64,000 nucleotides of DNA. It comes from Ferrovibrio sp. MS7 (GTDB taxonomy: Bacteria; Pseudomonadota; Alphaproteobacteria; Ferrovibrionales; Ferrovibrionaceae). Of the stretch, positions 8,552-17,852 are shown piece after piece (position 1 is the first letter of the stretch; every line of letters begins with the position of its first letter). The stretch is from positions 1,578,001 to 1,642,000 of the forward strand of contig NZ_JBBKBA010000001.1 of NCBI RefSeq assembly GCF_038404985.1. The letters run 5' to 3'. The notes under the pieces are model-generated. The model was not told the DNA's origin. It saw only the letters and a program-made list of their open reading frames with translations, and did not search any database. A program made the position numbers and the translations under genes.

Positions 8552-10189
8552 ATGCCGGAGTGGTATCCGAAAAAACGGGTTGGTGATCTGGCTGATGATG
8601 CTGCGCGCCGCTTCGGTGACAGAGAAGGCTTGGTCTACAAGGACAGGCGCTACAGCTTCCGGGCCATGGCCGAACAGGTGGACTTGGCGGCGCGGGCATT
8701 GCTGGCGCTGGGCGTTCAGCGCGGCGAACATGTGGCGCTGTGGCTGAACAACCGCGATGACTGGATTTTCCTGCAATACGCCATTGCCAAGATCGGCGCA
8801 GTTCTGGTGCCAGTCAACACGCGCTTCCGCAGCGGCGATATCGAATACTTATTGCGTCAATCGGATAGCGCCTACCTGATCACCCATGATGTCTCCGGCC
8901 CAATCAACTACCTCGATATCGTCCGTGATGTGGTGCGGCTGCCGGAGGGCGGCGATACGGTGAATGACGTTAATTTTCCCAAATTGCGCAAGGTGGTGAT
9001 TCTAGGTGAGGGCGACCATGCCGGCACGGTTTCCTGGGAGGCAGCCAAGCGGGCCGGCGCCAAGGTGAGCATGGGCGAACTGACGGCGCGGGCCGCCTCA
9101 GTTGACCCCGACGATACCACGTTGATCCTCTATACTTCGGGTTCCACCGGCTTTCCCAAAGGGGTGATGCACACCCATATCATCATCCGGGTACTGGAAG
9201 AGCGGGCCTTCAAGCATAGCCTGAATGACCGTGATGCAATCATAAATTACCTGCCGCTGTTCCATGCCTTTAGCATCTCCGAAGGCTCGCTGATGTCCAT
9301 GGTCAGCGGTGCGCGCCAGGTGCTAACCGAGCTGTTCGATCCAGCGGAAGCACTTGATCTGATTGAGCGGGAACGCATCACTATCGCCCATGGCTTCGAT
9401 ACCCATATCATGATGCTCATGGACGAACAGCAGAGGAAACCCCGCGATATCAGCACGCTGCGGGTCGGCTGGCTGCCGGCCGGACCGTCGAATGTGGTAC
9501 CCACCGCTCACAAGGCCCGCAAGATACTGGCGCCGATCAAGACCTTCTCCGGCTTCGGTATGACCGAGACCTGGACCGGCGCCTGTGTCGGCGCGCTCGA
9601 CGATACCGACGAGCAGCGTTGCGAAGCCTCAGGCCGGCCGGCGCTGGGATTCGAGGTGCGGGTGGCCGATCCCATAACCAATATCCCGCTGGGCATCAAC
9701 GAACAAGGCGAGATTCAGGTGCGGGGCCCCAGCGTGATGAAGGGCTATTACAACAAGCCCGCTGAGACCAAGGCAACTTTCACCGAGGATGGCTGGCTTA
9801 AATCCGGCGATGTCGGCTTTTTCCGTGAGGATGGCTGCCTGCGCTTTTTCGGCAGGATCAAGGATATGCTCAAAGTCGGCGGCGAGAATGTCGATCCGCT
9901 GGAAATCGAGGGTTTCATTCTCGGCCACCCGCAGGTGCAGCAGGTTTCTATTGTCGGTGCGCCGGACAGGAAATTGTCCGAAGTGCCGGTCGCCTATGTG
10001 CGCAAGGTGGATGCCGCGACCATCAACGGCGAGGAAGTGATTGCTTTCTGCCGCAATAAGATGGCCAGCTTCAAGATTCCGCGCCATGTGGTGTTTGTTG
10101 AGGATTTTCCGATGACGGGATCGGGCAAAATCCGCAAGCAGGATCTGCGCGATGATGCGGCTAAGCGCTTTCCTGCCGCCATAGACTGA
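8552..10189 (+). CDS. AMP-forming acyl-CoA ligase (fatty-acyl/cyclohexanecarboxylate-type)
   Basis: 545 residues of an ANL-family enzyme. Visible motifs are the phosphate loop YTSGSTGFPKG near residue 194, FGMTE near 335, the GWLKSGDVG hinge region and the C-terminal catalytic lysine in SGKIRK near 525. It would adenylate a carboxylic acid and transfer it to CoA in the cytoplasm. Start ATG at 8552 has GGGAGGG upstream. It lies 18 bp after the TRAP permease gene and 3 bp before the hydratase gene, so uptake, activation and beta-oxidation appear to be co-expressed. Chain type is unknown. Confidence 0.9.
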   Translation: MPEWYPKKRVGDLADDAARRFGDREGLVYKDRRYSFRAMAEQVDLAARALLALGVQRGEHVALWLNNRDDWIFLQYAIAKIGAVLVPVNTRFRSGDIEYLLRQSDSAYLITHDVSGPINYLDIVRDVVRLPEGGDTVNDVNFPKLRKVVILGEGDHAGTVSWEAAKRAGAKVSMGELTARAASVDPDDTTLILYTSGSTGFPKGVMHTHIIIRVLEERAFKHSLNDRDAIINYLPLFHAFSISEGSLMSMVSGARQVLTELFDPAEALDLIERERITIAHGFDTHIMMLMDEQQRKPRDISTLRVGWLPAGPSNVVPTAHKARKILAPIKTFSGFGMTETWTGACVGALDDTDEQRCEASGRPALGFEVRVADPITNIPLGINEQGEIQVRGPSVMKGYYNKPAETKATFTEDGWLKSGDVGFFREDGCLRFFGRIKDMLKVGGENVDPLEIEGFILGHPQVQQVSIVGAPDRKLSEVPVAYVRKVDAATINGEEVIAFCRNKMASFKIPRHVVFVEDFPMTGSGKIRKQDLRDDAAKRFPAAID

Positions 10190-10192
10190 ACA

Positions 10193-10969
10193 ATGGTTTT
10201 CGAGACGATCCTTTGCGATATCGATGAACGTGGTGTCTGCACACTGGTATTGAATCGGCCGGACAAGGGTAATGCCGTATCGGAGACGATGCAGGCTGAA
10301 TTGCTGACGGCGATCGGCAGAGCTGCAGGCGATGTCGCGATACGGGTGGTGGTGCTTTCCGGTCAGGGCAGGAATTTCTGCACCGGCGGCGATCTCGACT
10401 GGTTCATGCAGTCATTCGACGATACTAGGGAAGGGCGGATCCAGCGCAGTGCCGCCTTTAGTGATCTCTATGAGGCCCTTAACACTTTGCCGAAACCCCT
10501 GATCGGCCGCATCAATGGCTCGACCTTCGGCGGCGGCATGGGTTTGGTCGCGGTCTGCGATACGGTGCTTACACTCACTTCGGCCAAGTTCGGTTTTTCC
10601 GAAACCCGCATTGGCCTGGTGCCAGCCTCGTTCTCACCCTATGTCATTCCCCGCATCGGGATTGCCAATGCCCGCAGGACCATGCTGTCCGGTGCGCCTT
10701 TCACGGCGGATGTGGCGGCCAGGATCGGCCTGGTGGATGAGGTCTGCGGCGATGAGGCAGAACTGGATCGACGCGTGGCGGTCATTGTGGATGAGCATCT
10801 GGCTGCAGCACCGGTAGCCGCTGCCATGACCAAGCGTATGCTTGCCGGCTTCGCGCTGGAACCGCCCCAGGCATCGCGTGCCCATATGAGTACTTTGATC
10901 GGTGATGCGTGGGAAACCGGTGAGGCGAAGCAGCGCCTGGCAGAGCGACTAGGTAAGACGCGGGCCTGA
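10193..10969 (+). CDS. Enoyl-CoA hydratase/isomerase family protein (methylglutaconyl-CoA-hydratase-like)
   Basis: 258 residues of the crotonase fold. The oxyanion-hole segments are present (GRNFCTGGDLDWF and FGGGMGLVAVCD). Of the two hydratase glutamates, the second is kept (FSETRIGLVPA), while the first position is Gly in MGL. The DLDW and VPASFSPYVIPRIG segments resemble LiuC/AtuE-type methylglutaconyl or isoprenoid-CoA hydratases more than short-chain crotonase. Only 3 bp separate it from the ligase gene. It probably hydrates a branched enoyl-CoA made in this cluster. Confidence 0.85.
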   Translation: MVFETILCDIDERGVCTLVLNRPDKGNAVSETMQAELLTAIGRAAGDVAIRVVVLSGQGRNFCTGGDLDWFMQSFDDTREGRIQRSAAFSDLYEALNTLPKPLIGRINGSTFGGGMGLVAVCDTVLTLTSAKFGFSETRIGLVPASFSPYVIPRIGIANARRTMLSGAPFTADVAARIGLVDEVCGDEAELDRRVAVIVDEHLAAAPVAAAMTKRMLAGFALEPPQASRAHMSTLIGDAWETGEAKQRLAERLGKTRA

Positions 10970-11064
10970 GTGCGACGCATAGGCGCGGCAGAATGTCATT
11001 TCCTGTCATTGCCCTGATGCGGGCCTGACCGGCAGACTCTCCCTTCATGTTTTGGGAGGGAAGA

Positions 11065-13089
11065 ATGCAGCCGCTGGCAAAGAACAGGGAACAGCCATTT
11101 CCGCATCTATTCCAGGCGGGACGGCTGCGCAATCTGGCGCTCAAGAACCGCCTGATCATGGCGCCGATGGAATCCAATCTTGCCGCCGAAGATGGTTCGG
11201 TTTCCGACCTGATGCGTGAGTATTACCGTGCCCGCGCAGTCGGCGGTGTTGGCATGATCATTGTCGAGTATACCTGCATCGACCGTCCCCTCGGTTTGGG
11301 CGGGCAACCTCAGTTGGGCCTGGATGACGATGCGTTGATTGCCAGTCATGCAGACTTGGTGCAGGCAGTGCATGCCGCTGGTAGCCGCATCTGCGTGCAA
11401 CTGTTTCATGCCGGCCGGCAGACCCATCCGAAATTCACCGGCGGCCAGCAGCCGATTGCCGCCTCGGCGATTCCCTGTCCGATGTATCGCAAGATGCCGC
11501 GTGAAATGAATGCGGCGGATATGGACCGTGTGTTGCAGAAATTCCGCGACGCGGCGGAGCGGGCGGCGAAGGCCGGTTATGATGCCGTGGAGATCCACGG
11601 TGCCCATGGCTACCTGCCGGCCAATTTTCTCTCAGCGGCTTCCAACCAGCGCGGTGACGAGTTCGGCGGTTCGCTGGCCAACCGCCAGCGTTTTCCGCTG
11701 CGTATCGCGGAGGCTGTGCGGCAGGGTGCCGGCGACCTGCCGGTGATCTTCCGTCTCTCGGCCGATGAATTCGTCACCGGCGGTACGGATATCGGTGAGG
11801 CGATGGATACCGCGCGGCGGTTGGAAGCCGTGGGCGTGGATGCCATTCACGTTTCCACTGGCTGCCATGAGCGTATCGACCGCAATGTCGATCCGGTGTG
11901 GATGCCGGAAGGCTGGCGCCTGCCGCTGGCTCGGCAGATTCGCGATGTTGTCAACATCCCGGTGATTGGTGTCGGCGTGATCCGGCACCCGGAAGTGGCC
12001 GAACGGGCGATAGATGAGGGTTCGGCTGATTTCATTGCCCTGGGCCGGGCATTGCTGGCCGATCCGGAATGGCCGAACAAGGCTGCTGCCGGTAGAGTCG
12101 CTGATATCCGGCCTTGCACATCGTGCAATTGGTGCGTGGCGCAGATCGGTACCGGCCATACGCCGGTTGGCTGCGCCGAGAATCCTCGTACCGGACGTGA
12201 AACTCAACCGCAGCCGGTCTTCATCGGCAGCCGCGAATTGGCCGTGGTGATTGGCGCCGGGCCAGGCGGGATCGCGGCTGCATTGACCCTGGATCGTGCC
12301 GGCTACCGGGTATTGCTGATGGAGCGGCAGACCGCGTTGGCACCCGGCCTGCTGGCTTCGGCGGCGGCACCGAAGAAGGACAAGTTTCTCTGGTATCGCG
12401 ATTATCTTGCGCACAAGCTACGGCATTCCGATGTCGAGCTGAAATTCGGCAGCGCCGCCGGCGCGGCGGACATCGCTGGACTCTCACCGGCTCTTGTGGT
12501 GCTGGCCACTGGATCGCGGGATCGCGCTCTGGAAGGGGTCCGTGGTCTGGACTTGCCGCTGGTGAAGTCGGCCTATGCTGTTCTTGCCGGCGACGACAGC
12601 ATCCGACAAGGCCCGGTGGTGATCTATGGCGCCGGCGAGGTCGGCTGCGAGGCCGCGAAATTCGCGGCCAGTAAGGGTTTCGAGGTGATCTTGGCGACGC
12701 GTTCCAGCGATGCCAATGCCTTGTCGCGCTCCACTTCCCTGCGCATCTACCGCGAGCAGTTCATCGAAACCATCCGCGCCTACCCGAATATCAGAATTGA
12801 GTTGGGTACTGCGCTGCGGTCGGTTAGTCCGGATGCTGTTCACATGGAACGCGACGGGCAGGAAATCACATGGCGCACTGGCCAGCTTTTGCTTGCGGTG
12901 GGCAGATTGCCAAACGACGATCTGTCGGTCGCCCTACAGGCTGCCAGCATCCCGACGTTGGTGGTCGGCGATGCCGTGGACGTGCGCCGTATCGGCGATG
13001 CCGTGCATGATGCCTACTGGAAGATCCGCGATATGACGCGGCGGATCAACCCGCAAGGCACCGCAATAGAAAGTATCGATTTCCTCTAG
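11065..13089 (+). CDS. NADH:flavin oxidoreductase / 2,4-dienoyl-CoA-reductase-like enzyme
   Basis: 674 residues from the ATG at 11065, which follows GGGAGGG; an ATG at 11047 adds six residues but lacks a site. Residues 1-360 form an old-yellow-enzyme FMN barrel (APMESNL, HAGRQTHP, EIHGAHGYL). A 4Fe-4S motif CTSCNWC with a fourth Cys 13 residues later has the spacing of trimethylamine dehydrogenase, not the CxxCxxxC of E. coli FadH. The C-terminal half has FAD/NAD-binding Rossmann motifs (VVIGAGPGGIAAA; VVIYGAGEVGCEAAK). It likely reduces an unsaturated acyl-CoA or cyclic enone. Confidence 0.88.
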   Translation: MQPLAKNREQPFPHLFQAGRLRNLALKNRLIMAPMESNLAAEDGSVSDLMREYYRARAVGGVGMIIVEYTCIDRPLGLGGQPQLGLDDDALIASHADLVQAVHAAGSRICVQLFHAGRQTHPKFTGGQQPIAASAIPCPMYRKMPREMNAADMDRVLQKFRDAAERAAKAGYDAVEIHGAHGYLPANFLSAASNQRGDEFGGSLANRQRFPLRIAEAVRQGAGDLPVIFRLSADEFVTGGTDIGEAMDTARRLEAVGVDAIHVSTGCHERIDRNVDPVWMPEGWRLPLARQIRDVVNIPVIGVGVIRHPEVAERAIDEGSADFIALGRALLADPEWPNKAAAGRVADIRPCTSCNWCVAQIGTGHTPVGCAENPRTGRETQPQPVFIGSRELAVVIGAGPGGIAAALTLDRAGYRVLLMERQTALAPGLLASAAAPKKDKFLWYRDYLAHKLRHSDVELKFGSAAGAADIAGLSPALVVLATGSRDRALEGVRGLDLPLVKSAYAVLAGDDSIRQGPVVIYGAGEVGCEAAKFAASKGFEVILATRSSDANALSRSTSLRIYREQFIETIRAYPNIRIELGTALRSVSPDAVHMERDGQEITWRTGQLLLAVGRLPNDDLSVALQAASIPTLVVGDAVDVRRIGDAVHDAYWKIRDMTRRINPQGTAIESIDFL

Positions 13090-13101
13090 GGGTGGCCGAT
13101 T

Positions 13102-14127
13102 TCACAGCGGCAGGCGGTAAACCCGCTTTGCTGTATCGTGGAATAGGGCGTTTTTCTCGGTTTCGGAATAGGCGATCGTCAGGCGCTTGAAGCCATTCCA
13201 CAGTACGGGATAGGCGATGGCGACGCCATCTACCGGGAAGTTGCTTTCGAACATGCAGCGCGACGGACCGAATTGCGTGATGACGTGATCGAACCAGGCC
13301 TCGTAATGCGTGGCATATTCCATTGAATCGAGCGGCCGATCGCGCTTGTGCCAGCCGAAACCGACCGGCGACATTGCCATGCCACCGAGCTTGATGCATA
13401 GGTTCGGGCATTGCGCCACCAGGGCGATGTTACTCTTCCATTCTTCGAAATATTCGGCATGACGGCCCTTGTAGGGGCCGACACCGATCACGCCGCCCAT
13501 ATGGTTGCAGACGATAGCCGCTTCAGGCACGGCACGGGCCAGGTCGGCGATTTCGGACAGGCGCGGGAAATAGACATAGGTATCGAAGGCGAGGCCGCGC
13601 TCGGCCAGGCGCTTTAGGCCGCGCCGGAAGGCGCTATCGGCTAGCAGGCCTTCAGGCGGGTTGGTGTGACCGTTCAGTAGGCCAGGATCGGGATGCCAGG
13701 CTGCAGAATTGCGGATGCCGCAGAGACGGCCGCCAGAAGCCTCGATCAGGGCATCGATCTCGGCATCGAGATTGGTACTGCGCAGATCGGTATAGCCGAT
13801 CACGCCGGCCACGGGGTCACAGATCCTGGGGCGCCCCTGCTGCAATTCCCGCATCCGGGCGCCCTGTTCGGTGGCAAACCGCATTTCACCCGGGGCGCCG
13901 CCCTGGATGAAGAAATCAGCATTTGCCTCCATGTGGATGGCGCCACGGATATTGTGCCCGGTATCGACCATGGTGAGGAAGTCGGCAGCTAGGAATTCAT
14001 GGCCACGTCCGGTGAAGAAGTGGAAATGTGGGTCAATGATGGGGCGATCGGGATCAATCGCGGTCTCTTGCACCTGCGCAAACCATTCCCGGCGATCATC
14101 ACGTTTTCCAGCCAACGGTGATTCCAT
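13102..14127 (-). CDS. Amidohydrolase (TIM-barrel metal-dependent hydrolase, amidohydrolase-2 family)
   Basis: 341 residues. The HxH metal motif is His34/His36 in IDPHFHFF, a later His lies in CNHMGG, and an Asp in FESNFPVD, the pattern of the 2-pyrone-4,6-dicarboxylate lactonase/ACMSD-like group. Members hydrolyse lactones or decarboxylate ring-cleavage products. It converges on the dienoyl-CoA-reductase-like gene with a 12-bp gap and is transcribed from its own promoter in 14128-14200. The substrate is unknown; a lactone or cyclic intermediate would fit the neighbourhood. Confidence 0.85.
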   Translation of the reverse strand: MESPLAGKRDDRREWFAQVQETAIDPDRPIIDPHFHFFTGRGHEFLAADFLTMVDTGHNIRGAIHMEANADFFIQGGAPGEMRFATEQGARMRELQQGRPRICDPVAGVIGYTDLRSTNLDAEIDALIEASGGRLCGIRNSAAWHPDPGLLNGHTNPPEGLLADSAFRRGLKRLAERGLAFDTYVYFPRLSEIADLARAVPEAAIVCNHMGGVIGVGPYKGRHAEYFEEWKSNIALVAQCPNLCIKLGGMAMSPVGFGWHKRDRPLDSMEYATHYEAWFDHVITQFGPSRCMFESNFPVDGVAIAYPVLWNGFKRLTIAYSETEKNALFHDTAKRVYRLPL

Positions 14128-14780
14128 TCTCTAGTGCTATGTATTTGATCTAATGATACTATTTTGATGGGTGTGCTGAAGAGCAGAAACCTACATTCGA
14201 ATAGACGAGAATTTATTCAGGGCCATATTGGGGTGGCTTGGCATATTGCGCGAATACACTGCTGTAGAATTCTGCTTCCCAGCGCGTGGGATCTGCCTTC
14301 AGGCATCGCCGTGATTTCGATTCGTGTCGTTGAAAGCCGGCAAATGCCTGTTTTTCTTGATAATTTCTCTGATATCGAGAGAGTTTTCTCTTTTCCAAGT
14401 TAAGTGGAGATTGCGTGTTTTTACCTGCTGACAGGGAATGGTGGACTGGGCAAAGCTGGCTGGCGACCGTTCAAACAGCCAGCCGTTCTCTTTAGCCGCC
14501 TGAGCGGGAGCCGTTTTGATTCTGATTTTGGCTATAAAGCCCTGCCATCTTACAGTTCCGATGGAAATGATCGGAAATCCCACCTGCAACCGCGTCCGTT
14601 TCCGGCTCACAATTGTATGCGGCGATGGCGATTAGCTGTGCGCCGATCCCAAAGACGCAGTATTTCCCGATTAACAACAATTTTCCAGAGAAGCTTGGCT
14701 CTCACAAAGCCTTGACTGACACGCCGCCACATGATTGGATCCATGATCAAGGCTTCAAAATTCAAAAAAGGAGGGAACAC
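14128..14780. other. 653-bp intergenic region between divergent amidohydrolase and sugar ABC genes
   Basis: No convincing gene is seen on either strand. It holds the amidohydrolase promoter region near 14128-14200, an unassigned inverted repeat (GCTGGCTG at 14455-14462, CAGCCAGC at 14476-14483) and, at its right end, a TTGACT box at 14712-14717 and the TGGATCCA site before the ABC operon. Short reading frames inside have no family resemblance. Confidence 0.6.
14736..14750. promoter_or_regulatory. GntR operator-like site upstream of the sugar ABC operon
   Basis: TGGATC-CAT-GATCAA, one mismatch from the perfect palindrome at 21624-21638. It overlaps the -10 position expected from the TTGACT at 14712-14717 and lies about 30 bp before the binding-protein start, a good place for repression. 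Confidence 0.55.
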
Positions 14781-16055
14781 ATGCTCAAGCGCTTCGCGGT
14801 GGCCGTCGCCGCCGCCAGTCTGCTCGGCTCCGCGGCCATGGCCCAGGAAGTCACGCTCACGATCCTGTCGCATAAGGTCCATGAAAATGTTTCACGTGGC
14901 CTGGTGCCTGGCACCACAGGCGGCGATATCGCCGGCGAATGGGCGAAAAAGAAGGGCGTGAAGCTCAATTGGATCACCGCCAATATCGAGCCGATGCATG
15001 ATCGCCTGTTTCGCGAACTGTCGCTGCGCGAGACTTCTATCGATCTGGCCTTCGTGATCAACAAGTTCGCCACGCCGAAGGTGAGCGTGCTGCTCGAGCC
15101 GCTGGATGACTGGCAGAAGAAGTCGCCCATCGAGGCTTTCGACGGCATCCCGGCCAACCTGTTGGGCGCGATGCGCTATGGCGGCGTGCTGACCGCGATC
15201 CCGTTCCGCCATGCCACCACCGGCCTGCATTTCAACACCGAATTGTTGAAGGAGCGCGGCCTGACGCGGCCGCCACAGACCGCCGACGAGGTGGTGGAAT
15301 ATGCCCGCAAGCTGACCTACACCCGCGCCGATGGTACCCGGGTGAACGGCCTGACGATGAATTCCGGCGACGAGCATCTCGCCGTGCTCACTTTCCTCAA
15401 CATGTATGGCGCTGAACTGATCGACAGCAAGATGCAGGTGCGCGCCAGCTCGCCGGAGATGATCAAGGCGCTGACCGTGATGGCGGCGCTCTACAAGGAA
15501 GGCGTGCTGCCGACCAACTATGCCTCGCTCAGCATCGACGAAGTGATCACCACCATGCAGGCCGGCCGCGCCGCCATGGCGATTGATCCCTTCGCGCGCT
15601 ACACCGTCTACAACAATCCCAAGGCGTCGAAATTCCCTGGCGCCGTGGATGTAATGGTGCTGCCGTCCGATCCCGCGACCAAGCGCGACGGCACCGCGAT
15701 GACCGAAATCTGGTCGATGGCGATTCCGAAGAACTCCAAGAACAAGGAGCTGGCCTGGGATCTGGCCCGCGAGTTGTCCGGTCCGGAAAATACCGTGCTG
15801 GTGGCGCTGAACGGCAACGGCCCGGTGCGCCCGCAGGCTTATAGCGACAAGCGGCTGCAAGAACGCCTGCCCTACACCAAGGAAGAGGCGCGCGCCATTG
15901 CCCAGGCGCTGGTGGTGCCCTCGGCCTTTAATGCTTCGCTTGAGGCGCTGGCGATCTTCCGCGAGGAGTCGCAGGCAGCGGTGATCGGCATGAAGAGCCC
16001 GGCCGATGCCGCGGCATCGATGCAGAAGCGTATCGAACCGCTGGTCAAGAAGTGA
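14781..16055 (+). CDS. ABC transporter extracellular solute-binding protein (carbohydrate family 1)
   Basis: 424 residues. The ATG at 14781 follows AGGAGGG and begins a Sec signal peptide, cleaved after Ala-Met-Ala at about residue 21. In-frame sequence reaches upstream to 14613 but lacks a start site. The protein has the extended MalE/UgpB-type fold with AIPFRHATTGLHFNTELLKERG near residue 135. It should bind a sugar, polyol or glycoside in the periplasm for the two permeases that follow. A 12-bp hairpin separates it from the first permease gene, fitting its expected excess over the membrane subunits. Confidence 0.9.
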   Translation: MLKRFAVAVAAASLLGSAAMAQEVTLTILSHKVHENVSRGLVPGTTGGDIAGEWAKKKGVKLNWITANIEPMHDRLFRELSLRETSIDLAFVINKFATPKVSVLLEPLDDWQKKSPIEAFDGIPANLLGAMRYGGVLTAIPFRHATTGLHFNTELLKERGLTRPPQTADEVVEYARKLTYTRADGTRVNGLTMNSGDEHLAVLTFLNMYGAELIDSKMQVRASSPEMIKALTVMAALYKEGVLPTNYASLSIDEVITTMQAGRAAMAIDPFARYTVYNNPKASKFPGAVDVMVLPSDPATKRDGTAMTEIWSMAIPKNSKNKELAWDLARELSGPENTVLVALNGNGPVRPQAYSDKRLQERLPYTKEEARAIAQALVVPSAFNASLEALAIFREESQAAVIGMKSPADAAASMQKRIEPLVKK

Positions 16056-16069
16056 TAGCGTGACATATC

Positions 16070-16107
16070 GGCGGGAGCCGGGCATTTCCGGCTCCCGCCT
16101 GATTTTT
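16070..16107 (+). terminator. Hairpin with short T-run between binding-protein and permease genes
   Basis: A perfect 12-bp stem, 16070-16081 with 16088-16099, and a 6-nt loop, followed by TGATTTTT. The location inside the operon suggests a leaky terminator or 3' stabiliser that raises binding-protein output relative to the permeases, as known for malE-malF. Confidence 0.6.
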
Positions 16108-16138
16108 GTGTGGGTAGATCCAGGATACGTGAAACAGC

Positions 16139-17011
16139 ATGCGCCGCCCTGATTTCTTCGCCTATATGCTGCTGGCGCCGGTGCACCTGCTGCTGCTGGC
16201 GGTGATCGCACTGCCCTCGCTTTACGTGCTGTGGCTCAGCCTGAATCAGTCTGGGTATGGCACCGGCCTGGAATTCGTCGGCCTTGCCAATTACTACAAG
16301 ATCTTCGAGGACCGCTATTTCTGGCGCGCCTCGCTCAACACCTTCATCGTCGTCAATGCCGTGGTCTATGCCGAAATCGTGCTCGGCCTGGCCCTGGCGG
16401 CGCTGTTTGTGCGCGGTGTGCCCCTGCCACGTCTGATGTTCGCCATCGTGCTGATGCCCTATGCGGTCTCCGAAGTGGTCGGCGTGCTGACCTGGAAGAT
16501 GCTGATGGATCCGAATTTCGGCACTATCAGCCGCCTGATCGAAGAACTGGGTCTCGGCCGTTTCAACTGGTCAGTCGCGCCCTACCAGGGCCTGACACTG
16601 ATCTCAGTGATCAGCGTGTGGCACAATCTGCCCTTCACCTTCCTGCTGCTTTATGCCGGCATGCTGGCGATCCCGCAATCGGTCTACGAAGCGGCGAAGA
16701 TCGATGGCGCCACGCCCTGGCAGACCTTTACGCGCATCACTCTGCCGCTGATGGTGCCGAGCATCCTGGTCGCCATCATCTTCCGGCTGGTTTTCGCCTT
16801 CCGCATCTTCTCCGAGGTCTGGCTGCTGACCAAGGGCGGGCCGGCGCGGTTCACCGAAGTGCTCGCAGTGTATCTCTATCAGGCGGGCTTCCGCTTTGGC
16901 GATTTCGGCGTCGCTTCGGCCACAGGCTGGGTGATGGTGATCGGATCGCTGCTCATTGCCTCGATCTATCTGCGCGAAATGCACAAGCGCATGGTGAACA
17001 AGCATGCTTAA
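16139..17011 (+). CDS. Carbohydrate ABC transporter permease (MalF/UgpA type)
   Basis: 290 residues with six membrane helices and the ABC-coupling EAA loop YEAAKIDGATPWQTFTRITL near residue 182. It pairs with the following MalG-type permease. The ribosome-binding site is weak, and the hairpin lies 32 bp upstream, consistent with lower expression than the binding protein. The end overlaps the next gene by 8 bp. Confidence 0.92.
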   Translation: MRRPDFFAYMLLAPVHLLLLAVIALPSLYVLWLSLNQSGYGTGLEFVGLANYYKIFEDRYFWRASLNTFIVVNAVVYAEIVLGLALAALFVRGVPLPRLMFAIVLMPYAVSEVVGVLTWKMLMDPNFGTISRLIEELGLGRFNWSVAPYQGLTLISVISVWHNLPFTFLLLYAGMLAIPQSVYEAAKIDGATPWQTFTRITLPLMVPSILVAIIFRLVFAFRIFSEVWLLTKGGPARFTEVLAVYLYQAGFRFGDFGVASATGWVMVIGSLLIASIYLREMHKRMVNKHA

Positions 17012-17834
17012 GCGCGCCCTCGGCAGCCTGCTGCGCTATCTCGCCTTCGCCCTGGTCGCCTTGTGGTCGGCGGTGCCGGTGCTGTTTATCGTGCTGTCCT
17101 CGCTGAAGCGCGAACAGGATATCTTCACCTATCCGCCGGTGCTGCTATTCCGCCCGACTTTCGATCACTATGTCACGCTGTGGCAGCAATGGGGCGGCTT
17201 CTTCGATACCCTGCGCAACAGCCTGATCGTTGCCAGCGGCGCCACCCTGCTCGCCGCTGCGGTCAGTTTCCTCGCCGGTTTTGCCTATTCGCGCTATTCC
17301 AGCCGCTTCCTCGCCGGCAGCGCCTTCTACATGATCGCGGTGCGCCTGCTGCCGCCCATCGTTGTCACGTTGCCGTTGTTTCCGCTCGCTGATTTTCTGG
17401 GGTTGAGCGACAGCCACGTGCTGCTGATCGTGCTCTACGCCACCTTCTGGGTGTCACTGTTCACCATGATCATGAAAACCTTCATCGACGAAGTGCCGGT
17501 GGAACTGGACGAAGCCGCCTATGTCGATGGCGCTTCGCGCTGGCAGACGCTGATGAAGGTGATCTTCCCGTTGGCGCTGCAGGGCATGGCGGCGGGCAGC
17601 CTGTTCGTCTTCATCTATTCCTGGAACGAATTCCTGTTCGCGCTGATCTTCACCACCAAGGATGCCAAGACGGCGCCTCTGGTGATCAGCGAAGTGATGG
17701 GCTCTGTGGATGGCACGGCGTGGGGCGTGCTGTTCGCCGGCGTCACGGTGCAGTTGCTGCCGGTGGTGCTGCTGGCCGGTTTCGCCCAGCGTTTCCTGAT
17801 CGCCGGGCTTACCGCCGGTTCAGTGAAGGGCTGA
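17004..17834 (+). CDS. Carbohydrate ABC transporter permease (MalG/UgpE type)
   Basis: 276 residues, six membrane helices, with an N-terminal LSSLKREQDIFTYPP segment typical of MalG-type subunits and the EAA loop LDEAAYVDGASRWQTLMKVI near residue 168. Starts inside the last codons of the previous permease. The ATPase for this importer is not adjacent; the candidate lies 5.5 kb downstream at 23294. Confidence 0.92.
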   Translation: MLKRALGSLLRYLAFALVALWSAVPVLFIVLSSLKREQDIFTYPPVLLFRPTFDHYVTLWQQWGGFFDTLRNSLIVASGATLLAAAVSFLAGFAYSRYSSRFLAGSAFYMIAVRLLPPIVVTLPLFPLADFLGLSDSHVLLIVLYATFWVSLFTMIMKTFIDEVPVELDEAAYVDGASRWQTLMKVIFPLALQGMAAGSLFVFIYSWNEFLFALIFTTKDAKTAPLVISEVMGSVDGTAWGVLFAGVTVQLLPVVLLAGFAQRFLIAGLTAGSVKG

Positions 17835-17852
17835 ACCGCAGCGGATGGGTGG

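Noticed and set aside
14128-14780. Small genes or an ncRNA in the largest gap
   Set aside because: The short frames of 60-100 residues have no good start sites or family features, and the single hairpin (14455-14483) lacks a T-run. No support for an RNA gene.
14892-16211. A 439-residue antisense frame over the sugar-binding-protein gene
   Set aside because: Same GC-bias effect; the sense gene has a signal peptide and a strong ribosome-binding site.
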